Positions 1-9,453 of a DNA stretch of 64,000 nucleotides are shown here, piece by piece. Every line of letters begins with the position of its first letter. The first letter of the stretch is position 1. The position numbers and the translations under genes are program-made. The stretch lies in NCBI RefSeq assembly GCF_900312995.1, contig NZ_ONZI01000002.1, forward strand, positions 801,512 through 865,511. The letters run 5' to 3'. Source of the stretch: Kushneria phyllosphaerae. Lineage in GTDB: Bacteria; Pseudomonadota; Gammaproteobacteria; Pseudomonadales; Halomonadaceae. The notes beneath the pieces are model-generated. The model was given only the letters and a program-made list of their open reading frames with translations. It made no database searches and was not told where the DNA came from.

Positions 1-120
1 AAGGACTGCCGCGCCAGCCGGCCGGCGCTTGAGGCCATCCATGCGGAAACCGGTCTTGGCACGCGTCACGTGCGCTGTTATCACCCGCTGAATGAAGAGG
101 TTCTGGAGATCGCCCCATGA
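1..120 (+). CDS. Peptide ABC transporter ATPase, C-terminal end only (DppD/OppD type)
   Basis: The window opens inside this gene; only the last 39 codons and the TGA stop are visible. The tail (RHVRCYHPL near the end) resembles the C-terminal oligopeptide/nickel-type extension of the DppD/OppD ATPase family. The stop overlaps the next start as ATGA (117-120), which fits translational coupling of the two ATPase subunits of one importer. No Walker motif lies inside the window, so the assignment rests on the tail and the neighbour. Confidence 0.7.
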   Translation, partial: KDCRASRPALEAIHAETGLGTRHVRCYHPLNEEVLEIAP

Positions 121-1142
121 GCAGACCTGACATTCTTGATAAATCCTTGCTCGACGCGCCCCTGATGGAAGCGCGCGACCTCGTTCAGACCTATCAGGTG
201 CGCCAGGGGTTTCTGCGCCGCGCCGAACTTCATGCCGTACGCGGCGTCAGCTTCACGCTTCACGGCGGAGAAACCCTGGCCGTGGTGGGAGAGTCCGGCT
301 GTGGCAAGTCAACGCTTGCCCGCATGCTGACGCTGGTGGAGCCGCCATCATCGGGGACGCTTTCGGTGGGCGGACATGACGCGGCCAACCCGGACCGGCA
401 GACCATGGCCGCCCTGCGCCGTGATGTGCAGATGGTGTTTCAAAATCCCTACGGCTCGCTCAACCCGCGCAAGCGCATTGGCACCATTCTGGAAGAGCCG
501 CTGGTCATCAACACCTCGACCCCGGCCGATGAGCGCCGTCGCATGGCACAGGACATGCTCGCCCGCGTCGGGCTGCGCCCGGAACACTATGATCGCTACC
601 CGCACATGTTCTCCGGCGGTCAGCGCCAGCGCATTGCCGTGGCCCGCGCCCTGATGCTGCGGCCCAGAGTGCTGGTGCTGGATGAGCCCGTCTCTGCCCT
701 TGATGTGTCGGTTCAGGCGCAGGTGCTCAATCTGCTCAACGATCTGCAGGAGGAGTTCGGGCTGGCGTATCTGTTCATCTCGCACGATCTGAGCGTGGTT
801 CGCCACGTGGCCGACAACGTCATGGTGATGTATCTGGGCCGACCGGTAGAGGTGGGCTCGCGTGAGGCGCTGTTTGAAACGCCGCGCCATCCCTACACCC
901 AGGCACTGCTGTCGGCAACGCCATCGGTCAACCCCGATGAGCAGCGACACCGCATCGCGTTGAGCGGCGAACTGCCCTCACCGCTGTCACCGCCGTCGGG
1001 CTGCGCCTTTCATCGACGCTGCCCGCATGCCCGGCCAGAGTGCGCTGACAGGCGCCCCGAGCTTCGCGAGGTCGGGGGTGCCCAGGTGGCCTGCCACTTT
1101 GCCGAGGAGCTCATGGTAGCGCGCGAAAGCGGCGCGGCATGA
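117..1142 (+). CDS. dppF: Peptide ABC transporter ATP-binding protein (DppF/OppF type)
   Basis: Second ATPase subunit of a dipeptide/oligopeptide importer, expected to work on the cytoplasmic face with the protein encoded just upstream. The 341-residue product has Walker A GESGCGKST (residues 58-66), the signature FSGGQRQR, Walker B LVLDEPVSALD, the H-loop ISHDLSVV, and a C-terminal Cys-rich tail (GCAFHRRCPHARPEC) typical of the oligopeptide/dipeptide subfamily. Start and upstream stop share ATGA. The permease and binding-protein genes must lie upstream, outside the window. A short GC hairpin (1151-1171) follows the stop but has no adjacent T-run. The substrate (dipeptide, oligopeptide, nickel or glutathione) cannot be told from sequence. 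Confidence 0.9.
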   Translation: MSRPDILDKSLLDAPLMEARDLVQTYQVRQGFLRRAELHAVRGVSFTLHGGETLAVVGESGCGKSTLARMLTLVEPPSSGTLSVGGHDAANPDRQTMAALRRDVQMVFQNPYGSLNPRKRIGTILEEPLVINTSTPADERRRMAQDMLARVGLRPEHYDRYPHMFSGGQRQRIAVARALMLRPRVLVLDEPVSALDVSVQAQVLNLLNDLQEEFGLAYLFISHDLSVVRHVADNVMVMYLGRPVEVGSREALFETPRHPYTQALLSATPSVNPDEQRHRIALSGELPSPLSPPSGCAFHRRCPHARPECADRRPELREVGGAQVACHFAEELMVARESGAA

Positions 1143-1258
1143 CCCCAACCGGGGCGGTGCAACGCCGCCCCAATCGTCGGTAAAACAGTATTTTTGCTCG
1201 AGTTTCTGGATTCTTCGACGATAAGATAGAGACATTCAACTCTTCAGCCTGGCACCCC

Positions 1259-2401
1259 ATGGCACGCTTACGCTTTCGCGATCCCTACTTCAACTATCGA
1301 TACCGCCACTATCTTTACACCCTGCGCGCCACCATCGCGCTCAGCGTCACCTTTTGCATCGTGTCTGTTTTCAACATTCCCCACAGCATCTGGGCGCCGG
1401 TCAGCACCCTGATGGTCATGGGGAACCTGCCCCATGTCGGTGGCGTGCTCGACAAGGGCGGCCAGCGCCTGATCGGCACCGCGCTGGGCGGGCTTCTGGG
1501 CGTCGCTCTGCTGCTGATTCCGTCGGCACCGCCGGGCACCATTCAGGTGCTGACGCTGGCCGCCATTGCCGTGGCACTACACGCTACCTTTACCTCACGC
1601 TACGGCTATAGCGTGCTGATGTTTGGCATCACGATTTTGATGGTCACCGGCGATGGCAACCAGGATCTGACCATTGCCCTGTGGCGCGCCTTTGATGTGC
1701 TGCTGGGCACCAGCATCGGCATTCTGATCACGATCATCGTGCTGCCCCAGAAGGCCACGGACCTGTTTCGCTTCATGCTGGCCGATAATCTTGATCGTCT
1801 GGCGAGTCTCTATTATGCCCACACGCTGGCCACCGAAGCCGATCATGACCAGGCACTGGAAGAGATGAAAAAGACCACCACGCAGCTGATCCAGCAGCGC
1901 AGCCTGGTGGATGCCGTTCACAAGGAAGGAAGGCTACGGCGCGGCGAGCTCAACAGCCTGCTGTCGCTGGAGCGGCGCATGATTTCGACCGTCGAGCTGC
2001 TGCTGGAAACCCACTGGGATACCCGCAACGGTCACGAGATCATTGAAAGTCTTGAAGGGCTGCGCATCGATCAACAGCAGCTGGCACGGTCGCTGTCGAT
2101 GCTGGCTCATCAGGTGCGCACCGGTCAGCAAATCGACATGAACATTGCGGCGCTGGACCTGCAGCGCTACGTCAACCGGGCCTTTTCCGGGCGCTCCTCA
2201 TCAGGGCGCGCTCTGTTCAGCCCGAGTGGTTATTTATGGCTCAACCGGGAACTGGCGCGGCAGGCTCGTGCCCTGGTCGGCTATCTGGGCAATATTCAAC
2301 GCCTACCCAGCTCGCGGCTCAGAAAACGGGCCAATCGTCATCATCTGGTGGGCGGCAGGCGTCTGAGTGACGAACGCCCTGCTGACAGTGCTCAGCCCTG
2401 A
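1259..2401 (+). CDS. FUSC-family inner-membrane protein (aromatic acid exporter-like)
   Basis: A 380-residue protein of the fusaric-acid-resistance/YccS-like type. The N-terminal ~165 residues hold about six hydrophobic segments, starting near residue 22 and including GTALGGLLGVALLLIP, typical of the FUSC permease domain. The rest is a charged, mostly helical cytoplasmic region (residues ~175-350). No strong Shine-Dalgarno is seen before the ATG; it is chosen because the first helix starts soon after it. The gene ends 5 bases before the convergent stop of ygfX. Family members are linked to export of aromatic acids or polyamines, but the substrate here is unknown. Confidence 0.7.
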   Translation: MARLRFRDPYFNYRYRHYLYTLRATIALSVTFCIVSVFNIPHSIWAPVSTLMVMGNLPHVGGVLDKGGQRLIGTALGGLLGVALLLIPSAPPGTIQVLTLAAIAVALHATFTSRYGYSVLMFGITILMVTGDGNQDLTIALWRAFDVLLGTSIGILITIIVLPQKATDLFRFMLADNLDRLASLYYAHTLATEADHDQALEEMKKTTTQLIQQRSLVDAVHKEGRLRRGELNSLLSLERRMISTVELLLETHWDTRNGHEIIESLEGLRIDQQQLARSLSMLAHQVRTGQQIDMNIAALDLQRYVNRAFSGRSSSGRALFSPSGYLWLNRELARQARALVGYLGNIQRLPSSRLRKRANRHHLVGGRRLSDERPADSAQP

Positions 2402-2406
2402 GGCAG

Positions 2407-2808
2407 CTAGCACGGGAGAGTATTACCGGTGGCAGAGCGGTTCAAAAGCGCCTGACGCAGTCGGCGAAACTGCTCGGGCGGCAGCATGTCATACCAGAGC
2501 GCATAACGGCGGCGCTCGATGCGCACTTCACAAAGCAGTGGCCCCAGTCTTGAGACTTCAAGGGCCACACCCCGCCACTGCCCGTCACGATACTGCTCCC
2601 ACTGGCCGCTGTCGGTCGTGCGAAGCGGAGGCGGCAAACGCCCCACCTGATACCCTCCCAATGCGACCAGCACGAGAAACACCACGCCTGCCCAGAGGAT
2701 GGAAAGCCAGAGGGCACAGGCGAGTGCGATGGCACCCCCGATCAGACCATGGAGCCCGAGTGCGACCCTAGAGCGGGCGAACGTCACTTGTACGGGTGCT
2801 TTCGGCAT
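2407..2808 (-). CDS. ygfX: YgfX/CptA-like membrane protein
   Basis: A 133-residue protein with two adjacent N-terminal transmembrane segments (residues ~17-55) and a soluble C-terminal half, matching YgfX in size and layout. It overlaps the upstream sdhE gene by 41 bases, the same sdhE-ygfX (cptB-cptA) order as in Escherichia coli. In E. coli the pair was described as a toxin-antitoxin system acting on MreB/FtsZ, a view complicated by SdhE's role as flavinylation factor; whether any toxicity applies here is unknown. The stop is almost back-to-back with the FUSC-family gene. Confidence 0.75.
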   Translation of the reverse strand: MPKAPVQVTFARSRVALGLHGLIGGAIALACALWLSILWAGVVFLVLVALGGYQVGRLPPPLRTTDSGQWEQYRDGQWRGVALEVSRLGPLLCEVRIERRRYALWYDMLPPEQFRRLRQALLNRSATGNTLPC

Positions 2809-3061
2809 AATCCACGATTTTGGTGATAATGGGGGTCAGGGCCGGGTCGTCGGGAAGCTCGCGGCGCATCAGCCACAGAAAAAGGTCCTGATCCTCGCAG
2901 GCAAGCAGCGTCTGATAGGCATACTGATCTTCATCACTGAGGCCATCGAAGCAGTTCTCGATAAAGGGCACCAGCATCAGGTCCAGCTCCCACATGCCAC
3001 GCCGGGAATGCCAATAAAGACGCTTGCGCGCCGTGGCATCAAAGGCTTGTTCTTCGCTCAC
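2768..3061 (-). CDS. sdhE: FAD assembly factor SdhE
   Basis: Small cytoplasmic factor that promotes covalent FAD attachment to succinate dehydrogenase/fumarate reductase flavoproteins. The product is 97 residues and carries the family hallmark RRGMWELD near residue 22, followed by the acidic helical core with FIENCFDGLSDED. The start is taken as the GTG at 3061, preceded by CAGGAG at good spacing; a longer reading frame to 3160 exists but its extra N-terminus does not look like the family. It overlaps ygfX by 41 bases, suggesting translational coupling. Confidence 0.87.
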   Translation of the reverse strand: MSEEQAFDATARKRLYWHSRRGMWELDLMLVPFIENCFDGLSDEDQYAYQTLLACEDQDLFLWLMRRELPDDPALTPIITKIVDYAESTRTSDVRPL

Positions 3062-3227
3062 ATTGATCTCCTGTAAGAGGGCGGTTGACCCTGCCCCATT
3101 ATACGCAGCCAGCGCGCCACGCCCATGATTGTCTGAAACTTTGAAAGCCACCCCTGACACAAATTTTGTGCGGCATGTAGTGCGTTGTTTTATCTCACAT
3201 TAGCGGCTATGCTGAAACCAAACAAAA

Positions 3228-3242
3228 AGCCTTGTAAAGGCT
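3228..3242 (+). other. Inverted repeat in the ihfB leader
   Basis: AGCCTT-GTA-AAGGCT is a perfect 6-3-6 inverted repeat ending 27 bases before the ihfB start. It could be an operator or a small leader hairpin. No known regulator site was recognised. Confidence 0.35.
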
Positions 3243-3269
3243 CCCGACAGGCCGGATGGAGAACCCCCG

Positions 3270-3566
3270 ATGACGAAGTCCGAATTGATCGAACAGATTG
3301 CTGCGCAACAGTCAGAATTGTCCGTCAAGGAGGTAGAGTCGGCGGTTCGCCTGATTCTTGACGATATTACCGATACGCTGGCCAATGGCGGTCGAGTCGA
3401 AATACGCGGCTTTGGCAGTTTTTCCCTTCACTATCGCGAGCCACGTACCGGACGCAATCCCAAAACGGGAGACGCCGTCAGCCTCAGCGGCAAGCACGTT
3501 CCCCATTTCAAGCCGGGCAAGGAGCTGCGCGAGCAGGTCAACTCCAGCCGCGAGCATGGGTTCTGA
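3270..3566 (+). CDS. ihfB: Integration host factor subunit beta
   Basis: DNA-bending nucleoid protein, one half of the IHF heterodimer, needed for sigma-54 promoters, recombination and replication control. The 98-residue product begins [11 protein letters not shown] and carries the DNA-binding arm with GRNPKTGD, the IHF/HU signature around residues 46-66 ([19 protein letters not shown]) and the C-terminal [10 protein letters not shown]. The beta (rather than alpha or HU) assignment rests on the N-terminus and on its position directly before lapA-lapB, as in the rpsA-ihfB-lapAB arrangement of enteric bacteria. A GGAG lies ~10 bases before the ATG. Confidence 0.92.
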   Translation: MTKSELIEQIAAQQSELSVKEVESAVRLILDDITDTLANGGRVEIRGFGSFSLHYREPRTGRNPKTGDAVSLSGKHVPHFKPGKELREQVNSSREHGF

Positions 3567-3612
3567 TCCCCGCTCGCATTACCCCTGCCTCACGATGACA
3601 CCTGTTGCATAA

Positions 3613-3628
3613 CGCTTGCAGGCAAGCG
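3613..3628 (+). other. Perfect inverted repeat between ihfB and lapA
   Basis: CGCTTGC-AG-GCAAGCG is a perfect 7-bp inverted repeat with a 2-base centre, about 45 bases after the ihfB stop. No T-run follows, so it is not a standard intrinsic terminator. A possible extended -10 (TGTTACACT, 3658-3666) for the next gene lies downstream, so an operator role is possible. Confidence 0.35.
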
Positions 3629-3701
3629 CTGTAAACATCGCTGCATGCCATTGCCGGTGTTACACTGCCTGCAATTGGACAAGGAAAATCAGGGATCTGC
3701 T

Positions 3702-4007
3702 ATGCGCTGGCTCAAGGGCGTGGTACTTGCTGTTGTCACACTGATCGTTCTCCTTCTGGGCATGCTGTTTGCCGTGCGCAATCAGCAGACAGTACCGCTG
3801 GATGTCATCTGGGCGGAATTGCCGCCGGCATCGCTGTCCCTGTGGCTGCTGTCAACGCTGGTGGTTGGCGTGCTGCTGGGCATGGTGGCCATGTCCGGAC
3901 TTTATCTGCGCTTGCGCACCACGCTCATGCGCACCCGCCACGACAATCAGCAACAGCGCAAGGAGCTTGATCGTCTACGCGTTCAGGAGTTCAAGGAAGC
4001 CCCCTGA
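3702..4007 (+). CDS. lapA: Lipopolysaccharide assembly protein LapA (YciS-like)
   Basis: Small inner-membrane protein that works with LapB to control LPS synthesis, in E. coli by tuning FtsH-mediated LpxC turnover. The 101-residue product has two transmembrane segments (about residues 5-25 and 43-66) separated by the family motif FAVRNQQTVPLDVIW, then a basic coiled-coil tail (residues ~70-98). The start is set at the ATG of MRWLKG because the hydrophobic helix follows at once; an in-frame upstream extension to 3645 has no family-like sequence. The stop is immediately followed by the lapB start. This gene is unrelated to the adhesin lapA at the end of the window. Confidence 0.85.
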   Translation: MRWLKGVVLAVVTLIVLLLGMLFAVRNQQTVPLDVIWAELPPASLSLWLLSTLVVGVLLGMVAMSGLYLRLRTTLMRTRHDNQQQRKELDRLRVQEFKEAP

Positions 4008-5198
4008 ATGCCGGATCCCGTGCTGCTCCTTATACTCGTTGCGGCCATCGGTATCGGCTGGTGGCTGGGCCGCATGGAGCGAAAGCACTACCGCTATCGC
4101 CAGCGCACGCTGTCCGGTCAGCACCTGTCCCGTGACTATTTTGTCGGGCTGAATTTTTTGCTCAACGAGCAGCCCGACCGCGCCATCGAGACCTTCGTAC
4201 AGGCGCTTGAAGTCAACGGCGATACCATCGATACCCACATTGCGCTGGGCAATCTCTTTCGCATGCGCGGTGAAACCGACCGTGCCGTGCGCATTCACCA
4301 GAACCTGTTGGCACGCCCCGTCCTGACCACGCAGCAAAGTGAGCAGGTACAGCTTGAGCTGGCCCGCGACTTCATGCGTCTTGGCGTGCTCGACCGCGCC
4401 GAACGGCTGCTTGATGGGCTGGTACGACAGTGTGAAAACGAACAGACCGCGACCGCCGCCAAGCACTTGATGGTGGACCTTTTTGAGCGGGAAAAGGACT
4501 GGCAGGCAGCGCTGAACGTGGCGCTGCCTCAGCTGGCAAAACAGGATGAATCGCTCAAGCGCGCCGCAGCGCACTGGCACTGCGAGCTTGCCGAACAAAA
4601 CATCGAAGAAGGCAGCCCCGGACCCGCACGACGCCATCTCAAGCAGGCGCTGTCCATTGATTCGGCCTGCGTTCGTGCCAACTGGATTTATGCCGATATC
4701 GAGCATCGCGCTGGCAGTTACCGCAATGAAATCCGCGCCCTGCGCCGCATTCGTGATCAGGACAGCGATATGGTGCCCATCACCCTGGCCCCCATTCAGC
4801 GCGCCTTTGATCTGCTGGATGATGAACAGGGACTGATCGATTTTCTGCATGATCAGCTCGAAAAGTCTCCCTACGTTTCTTTCGTGTTATTGCTGGCCGA
4901 ACGACTGCGCACACGTGACGGGCTTGAACACGCCACCCGCCTGGTCAGTGAGCAGCTTCAGCGCCACCCCAGCCTGCGCGGTATCGACTACCTGATGGAT
5001 CTCTATCTCAAGGAGGTGCCCGAACATGAGCTCGAGCACCTGCGACTGCTCAAGCGTCATACCGAACAGCTTATGGCTCAGCGCGCTCGTTACCGCTGCA
5101 AAAGCTGTGGCTTCCAGGGGGAACAGCTTTACTGGCACTGCCCCAGCTGTCGCCAGTGGGGGGCCATCAAACCGATCACGGGTCTGGAAGGCGAGTAA
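4008..5198 (+). CDS. lapB: Lipopolysaccharide assembly protein LapB (YciM)
   Basis: TPR-type regulator of LPS synthesis that in E. coli recruits LpxC to FtsH. The 396-residue product has an N-terminal membrane anchor (residues ~4-20, GIGWWLGRMER at its end), TPR repeats over roughly residues 45-350 beginning DYFVGLNFLLNEQPDRAIE, and a C-terminal rubredoxin-like metal site with two CxxC pairs (CKSCGF and CPSC in the last 35 residues). Length and layout match the family. It directly follows lapA with no gap, so the pair is co-transcribed. pyrF follows on the opposite strand, a departure from the enteric lapA-lapB-pyrF operon. Confidence 0.93.
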   Translation: MPDPVLLLILVAAIGIGWWLGRMERKHYRYRQRTLSGQHLSRDYFVGLNFLLNEQPDRAIETFVQALEVNGDTIDTHIALGNLFRMRGETDRAVRIHQNLLARPVLTTQQSEQVQLELARDFMRLGVLDRAERLLDGLVRQCENEQTATAAKHLMVDLFEREKDWQAALNVALPQLAKQDESLKRAAAHWHCELAEQNIEEGSPGPARRHLKQALSIDSACVRANWIYADIEHRAGSYRNEIRALRRIRDQDSDMVPITLAPIQRAFDLLDDEQGLIDFLHDQLEKSPYVSFVLLLAERLRTRDGLEHATRLVSEQLQRHPSLRGIDYLMDLYLKEVPEHELEHLRLLKRHTEQLMAQRARYRCKSCGFQGEQLYWHCPSCRQWGAIKPITGLEGE

Positions 5199-5257
5199 CG
5201 CCGCCGCCATCTCTATCGCCACTGCCCCCTTATCGCCGCTGCCTCCCCTGTCACCTG

Positions 5258-5959
5258 CTAAGCCTTGAGTGCCGAAAGCTCCTGCTCAATGGCGGCAAGC
5301 GCGGCCATCGGATCACTGGCACGCGTCACCGGCCGACCAATCACCAGATGCGTACTGCCGGCCTGCATGGCCTCAAGCGGTGTCATGACCCGACTCTGAT
5401 CATCGCGCTGAGCGAAGGCCGGACGAATGCCCGGGGTCACCCGCAAGAACGCATCGCCACACTGCGCGGCCACATCGCCGGCCTCGCGGGCTGAACACAC
5501 CACGCCATCCATACCGCTCTCGCGAGCCAGCTCGGCCAGATGCAGCGCCTGCTCGCCGGCCGTACGCGTTACGCCAGTCTCCAAAAGGGCAGCATCATCC
5601 ATGCTGGTGAGCACCGTCACGGCGATCAAATGCGTGGCGAGTCCGTTTTGAACAAGCACATCGCGCGCCGCCTGCATCATTTGTCGACCGCCCGAGGCGT
5701 GGACGTTGACCATCCATACACCGTGATCGGCGGCGGCATGAACCGCGGCGGCCACTGTATTGGGGATATCATGAAACTTGAGATCCAGAAAGACCTCAAA
5801 ACCGCGCTGGTGCAGGGTCTTTAACGCTTGCGGACCACTGCGGACAAAGAGCTCCTTGCCCACCTTGAGCCGACAGCTTTGGGGGTCCAGCTGGTCCACC
5901 AGCGGCAGCGCCGCGTCCAGGCTGGCATGATCGAGGGCGATGATCAGAGGGGAAGACAT
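5258..5959 (-). CDS. pyrF: Orotidine 5'-phosphate decarboxylase
   Basis: Last step of UMP synthesis: decarboxylates orotidine monophosphate. The 233-residue product contains the active-site segment [12 protein letters not shown] (the Lys and Asp pair of the catalytic network) near residue 60 and the phosphate-binding end [13 protein letters not shown]. The ATG is preceded by AGGAG at good spacing. It lies convergent to lapB with 59 bases between the stops. Confidence 0.95.
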   Translation of the reverse strand: MSSPLIIALDHASLDAALPLVDQLDPQSCRLKVGKELFVRSGPQALKTLHQRGFEVFLDLKFHDIPNTVAAAVHAAADHGVWMVNVHASGGRQMMQAARDVLVQNGLATHLIAVTVLTSMDDAALLETGVTRTAGEQALHLAELARESGMDGVVCSAREAGDVAAQCGDAFLRVTPGIRPAFAQRDDQSRVMTPLEAMQAGSTHLVIGRPVTRASDPMAALAAIEQELSALKA

Positions 5960-6085
5960 GCGGGCTCCTGTGCTGTCGTTCGAGTGACCGATTCGAGCAG
6001 GCAGTATAAAGGTTGCATCTCATGAGCGGGATAGGCACCGATCATCGAAACACCACAAATCGATATATAAAAATAAACTAAAAAA

Positions 6086-6115
6086 GCAAGTATTCTTGCC
6101 GATACCTTAAAGGTA
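6086..6115 (+). promoter_or_regulatory. Two adjacent inverted repeats before the ComEA-like gene
   Basis: GCAAG-TATT-CTTGC (6086-6099) and TACCTT-A-AAGGTA (6103-6115) are both perfect and lie in an AT-rich stretch 25-54 bases before the start at 6140. They could be operator sites or a leader structure. No named regulator was recognised. Confidence 0.4.
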
Positions 6116-6139
6116 ACTTTTCTATCACAAGGAACCGGC

Positions 6140-6406
6140 ATGTCTCGCAAACTGATTGCAATGCTTTTGACCACCGCTGCACTGTCTCTTTCCGCACCGC
6201 TGATGGCCGAGCCGCAAAGCGTCAATATCAATACCGCCACGGCGGCCGAGCTGACCGCCCTGCCGGGTATTGGAGAGAAAAAGGCCGATGCCATCATTGC
6301 TGATCGTGAAGCTCATGGCGTCTATGAAAGCGCCGATGATCTGAGCCGCGTCAGCGGTATCGGCAGCGCAACCGTCGACCAGCTGCGCGATAGCGTCGAA
6401 CTCTGA
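6140..6406 (+). CDS. ComEA-family helix-hairpin-helix DNA-binding protein
   Basis: An 88-residue protein with a Sec signal peptide (residues 1-23, cleavage probably after APLMA) followed by a single ComEA-type double helix-hairpin-helix: VNINTATAAELTALPGIG and the second hairpin VSGIGSATVDQL. Such periplasmic proteins bind double-stranded DNA in the backbone and, in naturally competent species, pull DNA across the outer membrane. Many gammaproteobacteria carry a copy without proven competence, so DNA uptake here is a family inference. AAGGAA precedes the ATG, and a 9-bp hairpin follows the stop. Confidence 0.85.
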   Translation: MSRKLIAMLLTTAALSLSAPLMAEPQSVNINTATAAELTALPGIGEKKADAIIADREAHGVYESADDLSRVSGIGSATVDQLRDSVEL

Positions 6407-6418
6407 TCAGCCCCCCCC

Positions 6419-6444
6419 GGGCGGCAGTTCTGCCTCTGCCGCCC
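6419..6444 (+). terminator. Hairpin after the ComEA-like gene
   Basis: GGGCGGCAG and CTGCCGCCC form a perfect 9-bp stem with an 8-base loop, 12 bases after the stop. The T-rich stretch begins only about 13 bases later, so it is an imperfect intrinsic terminator. The rest of the gap to 6676 is strikingly pyrimidine-rich on this strand (about 6445-6535) and holds no gene that I can support. Confidence 0.5.
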
Positions 6445-6676
6445 TGCCTGTTCTCCCCTTTTTGTTTCTTTCTTCTACTGTCCGACATTCTTTCTGTTTC
6501 TTCCCTCGATTGCCTGACTTTTGTCCCCTGTCATCATCCGGGCATATACCTCTTGCGGCTGACATGCCAGTATCCTGTGCTATCGACAGCTGCCGCGTCT
6601 GATGCTCCCTGACCGGGAGGCTCGGGTGATCGCGGCATCCTTGTGAACACATTGAACGCGAGAGTGCGAAGACATC

Positions 6677-7162
6677 ATGCCCCTGCTTTTACCCATCGGC
6701 TTTTTTCTATTGCTGGATCTGATCTCGATTTTTGTACTGGGCAAGCTGATCGGTGCCTGGGTATTGCTGGTCATCGTGCTGGCGGCCGCCTTCGGGATAC
6801 ATCTGATACGTCGTGAAGGCGTGGACTCCTTTCGTCAGGCCCAGCAGAAAATGGCCACCGGAGGTGAGGCAAGTGCCGAGCTCAAGCGCGGTGCTGCCCT
6901 GATCATGGCAGGTGTCCTGCTGGTCATGCCGGGAATCCTGACCGATGTCATTGCCGTATTCTGTCTCATGCCGTTTTCCCGCAGCGCGCTGCTGGGGCGT
7001 TTCATGCGCAGTAACGTCAACGTGCATCGCTATCATCCCGACCGCGACCGCCAGGGCGATACCTATACCCAGCCCGAGCGCGACACCTCTGCCAATTCAT
7101 CGTCCAATCCCCGCGTGATAGAGGGCGAAATCGTTGATAGTGAAAAGGATCATCGCAAGTAA
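6677..7162 (+). CDS. fxsA: FxsA family membrane protein
   Basis: Inner-membrane protein whose E. coli homologue relieves F-plasmid exclusion of phage T7 when overproduced; its normal role is unknown. The 161-residue product has the typical FxsA core: hydrophobic segments at about residues 3-20, 22-45 and 75-100, with GAALIMAGVLLVMPGILTD as the diagnostic stretch. The last ~45 residues are polar and variable. It lies directly upstream of groESL, a neighbourhood also seen in enteric genomes. Confidence 0.9.
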   Translation: MPLLLPIGFFLLLDLISIFVLGKLIGAWVLLVIVLAAAFGIHLIRREGVDSFRQAQQKMATGGEASAELKRGAALIMAGVLLVMPGILTDVIAVFCLMPFSRSALLGRFMRSNVNVHRYHPDRDRQGDTYTQPERDTSANSSSNPRVIEGEIVDSEKDHRK

Positions 7163-7179
7163 AAAAATTGCGTCGACCC

Positions 7180-7207
7180 CTTGAAACAATCCGATGCGAC
7201 CTCATTA
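7180..7207 (+). promoter_or_regulatory. Heat-shock (sigma-32-type) promoter of groESL
   Basis: CTTGAAA (7180-7186) is an exact match to the sigma-32 -35 element. After 13 bases comes CCTCATTA (7200-7207), one mismatch from the -10 core CCCCATTA. It lies about 120 bases before the groES start in an otherwise gene-free gap. No CIRCE (HrcA) repeat is visible, so control by sigma-32 alone is the likely mode. Confidence 0.75.
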
Positions 7208-7325
7208 ATCTGCCACGTCGTGATATCGACCCAAATACTCCGGTAACCCGGAACCTGGGGGCGATGAGGCCACCGGCCAGTCGCCCCCGAGCAGTCCATG
7301 TAACCAGTTAGGGAGAACGTGAGAA

Positions 7326-7619
7326 ATGAACATCCGTCCTTTGCACGATCGCGTTGTCGTTCGTCGCGTGGAAGAAGAACAAAAGACTTCCGGTGGCATC
7401 GTTCTGCCCGGCAACGCGCAGGAAAAGCCGACCCGCGGTGAGATCCTCGCAGTTGGCAAGGGCCGTATCCTTGAAAGCGGTGAGACACGCCCCCTCGACG
7501 TACAGGTCGGGGACAAGGTGATCTTCAAGGATGGCTTTGGCGTTGAGAAACAAAAGATCAACGGTGAAGAAGTTCTGATCATGAGCGAGTCCGACATTCT
7601 CGGCGTGCTCGAAGGCTGA
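7326..7619 (+). CDS. groS: Co-chaperonin GroES
   Basis: Ten-kilodalton cap of the GroEL folding chamber. The 97-residue product begins [14 protein letters not shown] and contains the mobile loop with SGGIVLPG and the end DILGVLE, full family length. GGGAG lies about 10 bases before the ATG. It is co-transcribed with groEL, 58 bases downstream, from the sigma-32-type promoter at 7180. Confidence 0.98.
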   Translation: MNIRPLHDRVVVRRVEEEQKTSGGIVLPGNAQEKPTRGEILAVGKGRILESGETRPLDVQVGDKVIFKDGFGVEKQKINGEEVLIMSESDILGVLEG

Positions 7620-7659
7620 TACCTCTTTTACGTCTACGTCATTTTTTACACGAACATAG

Positions 7660-9318
<1,659 letters not shown>

Positions 9319-9354
9319 TCATCCCCCGAAGCCCGACCCTCCCAGGGTCCCTTC

Positions 9355-9383
9355 AAAAGCCCCGCCTTGTGCGGGGCTTTTTT
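9355..9383 (+). terminator. Intrinsic terminator of groESL
   Basis: AAAAGCCCCGC-CTTGT-GCGGGGCTTTTTT: an 11-bp perfect stem running into six T residues, 37 bases after the groEL stop. Confidence 0.93.
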
Positions 9384-9453
9384 ATACCCATCTTTTTAAT
9401 GACCATGATAGGCTTTGCGCACTCATCCATGACCTTCGTATGTGCCCGCTATC

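Noticed and set aside
1151..1171. Hairpin after dppF as an intrinsic terminator
   Set aside because: GGGGCGG/CCGCCCC pairs well, but there is no adjacent T-run, so I did not list it as a terminator.
7163..7325. CIRCE element before groES
   Set aside because: The TTAGCACTC-N9-GAGTGCTAA pattern is not present; only the sigma-32-type promoter was found.
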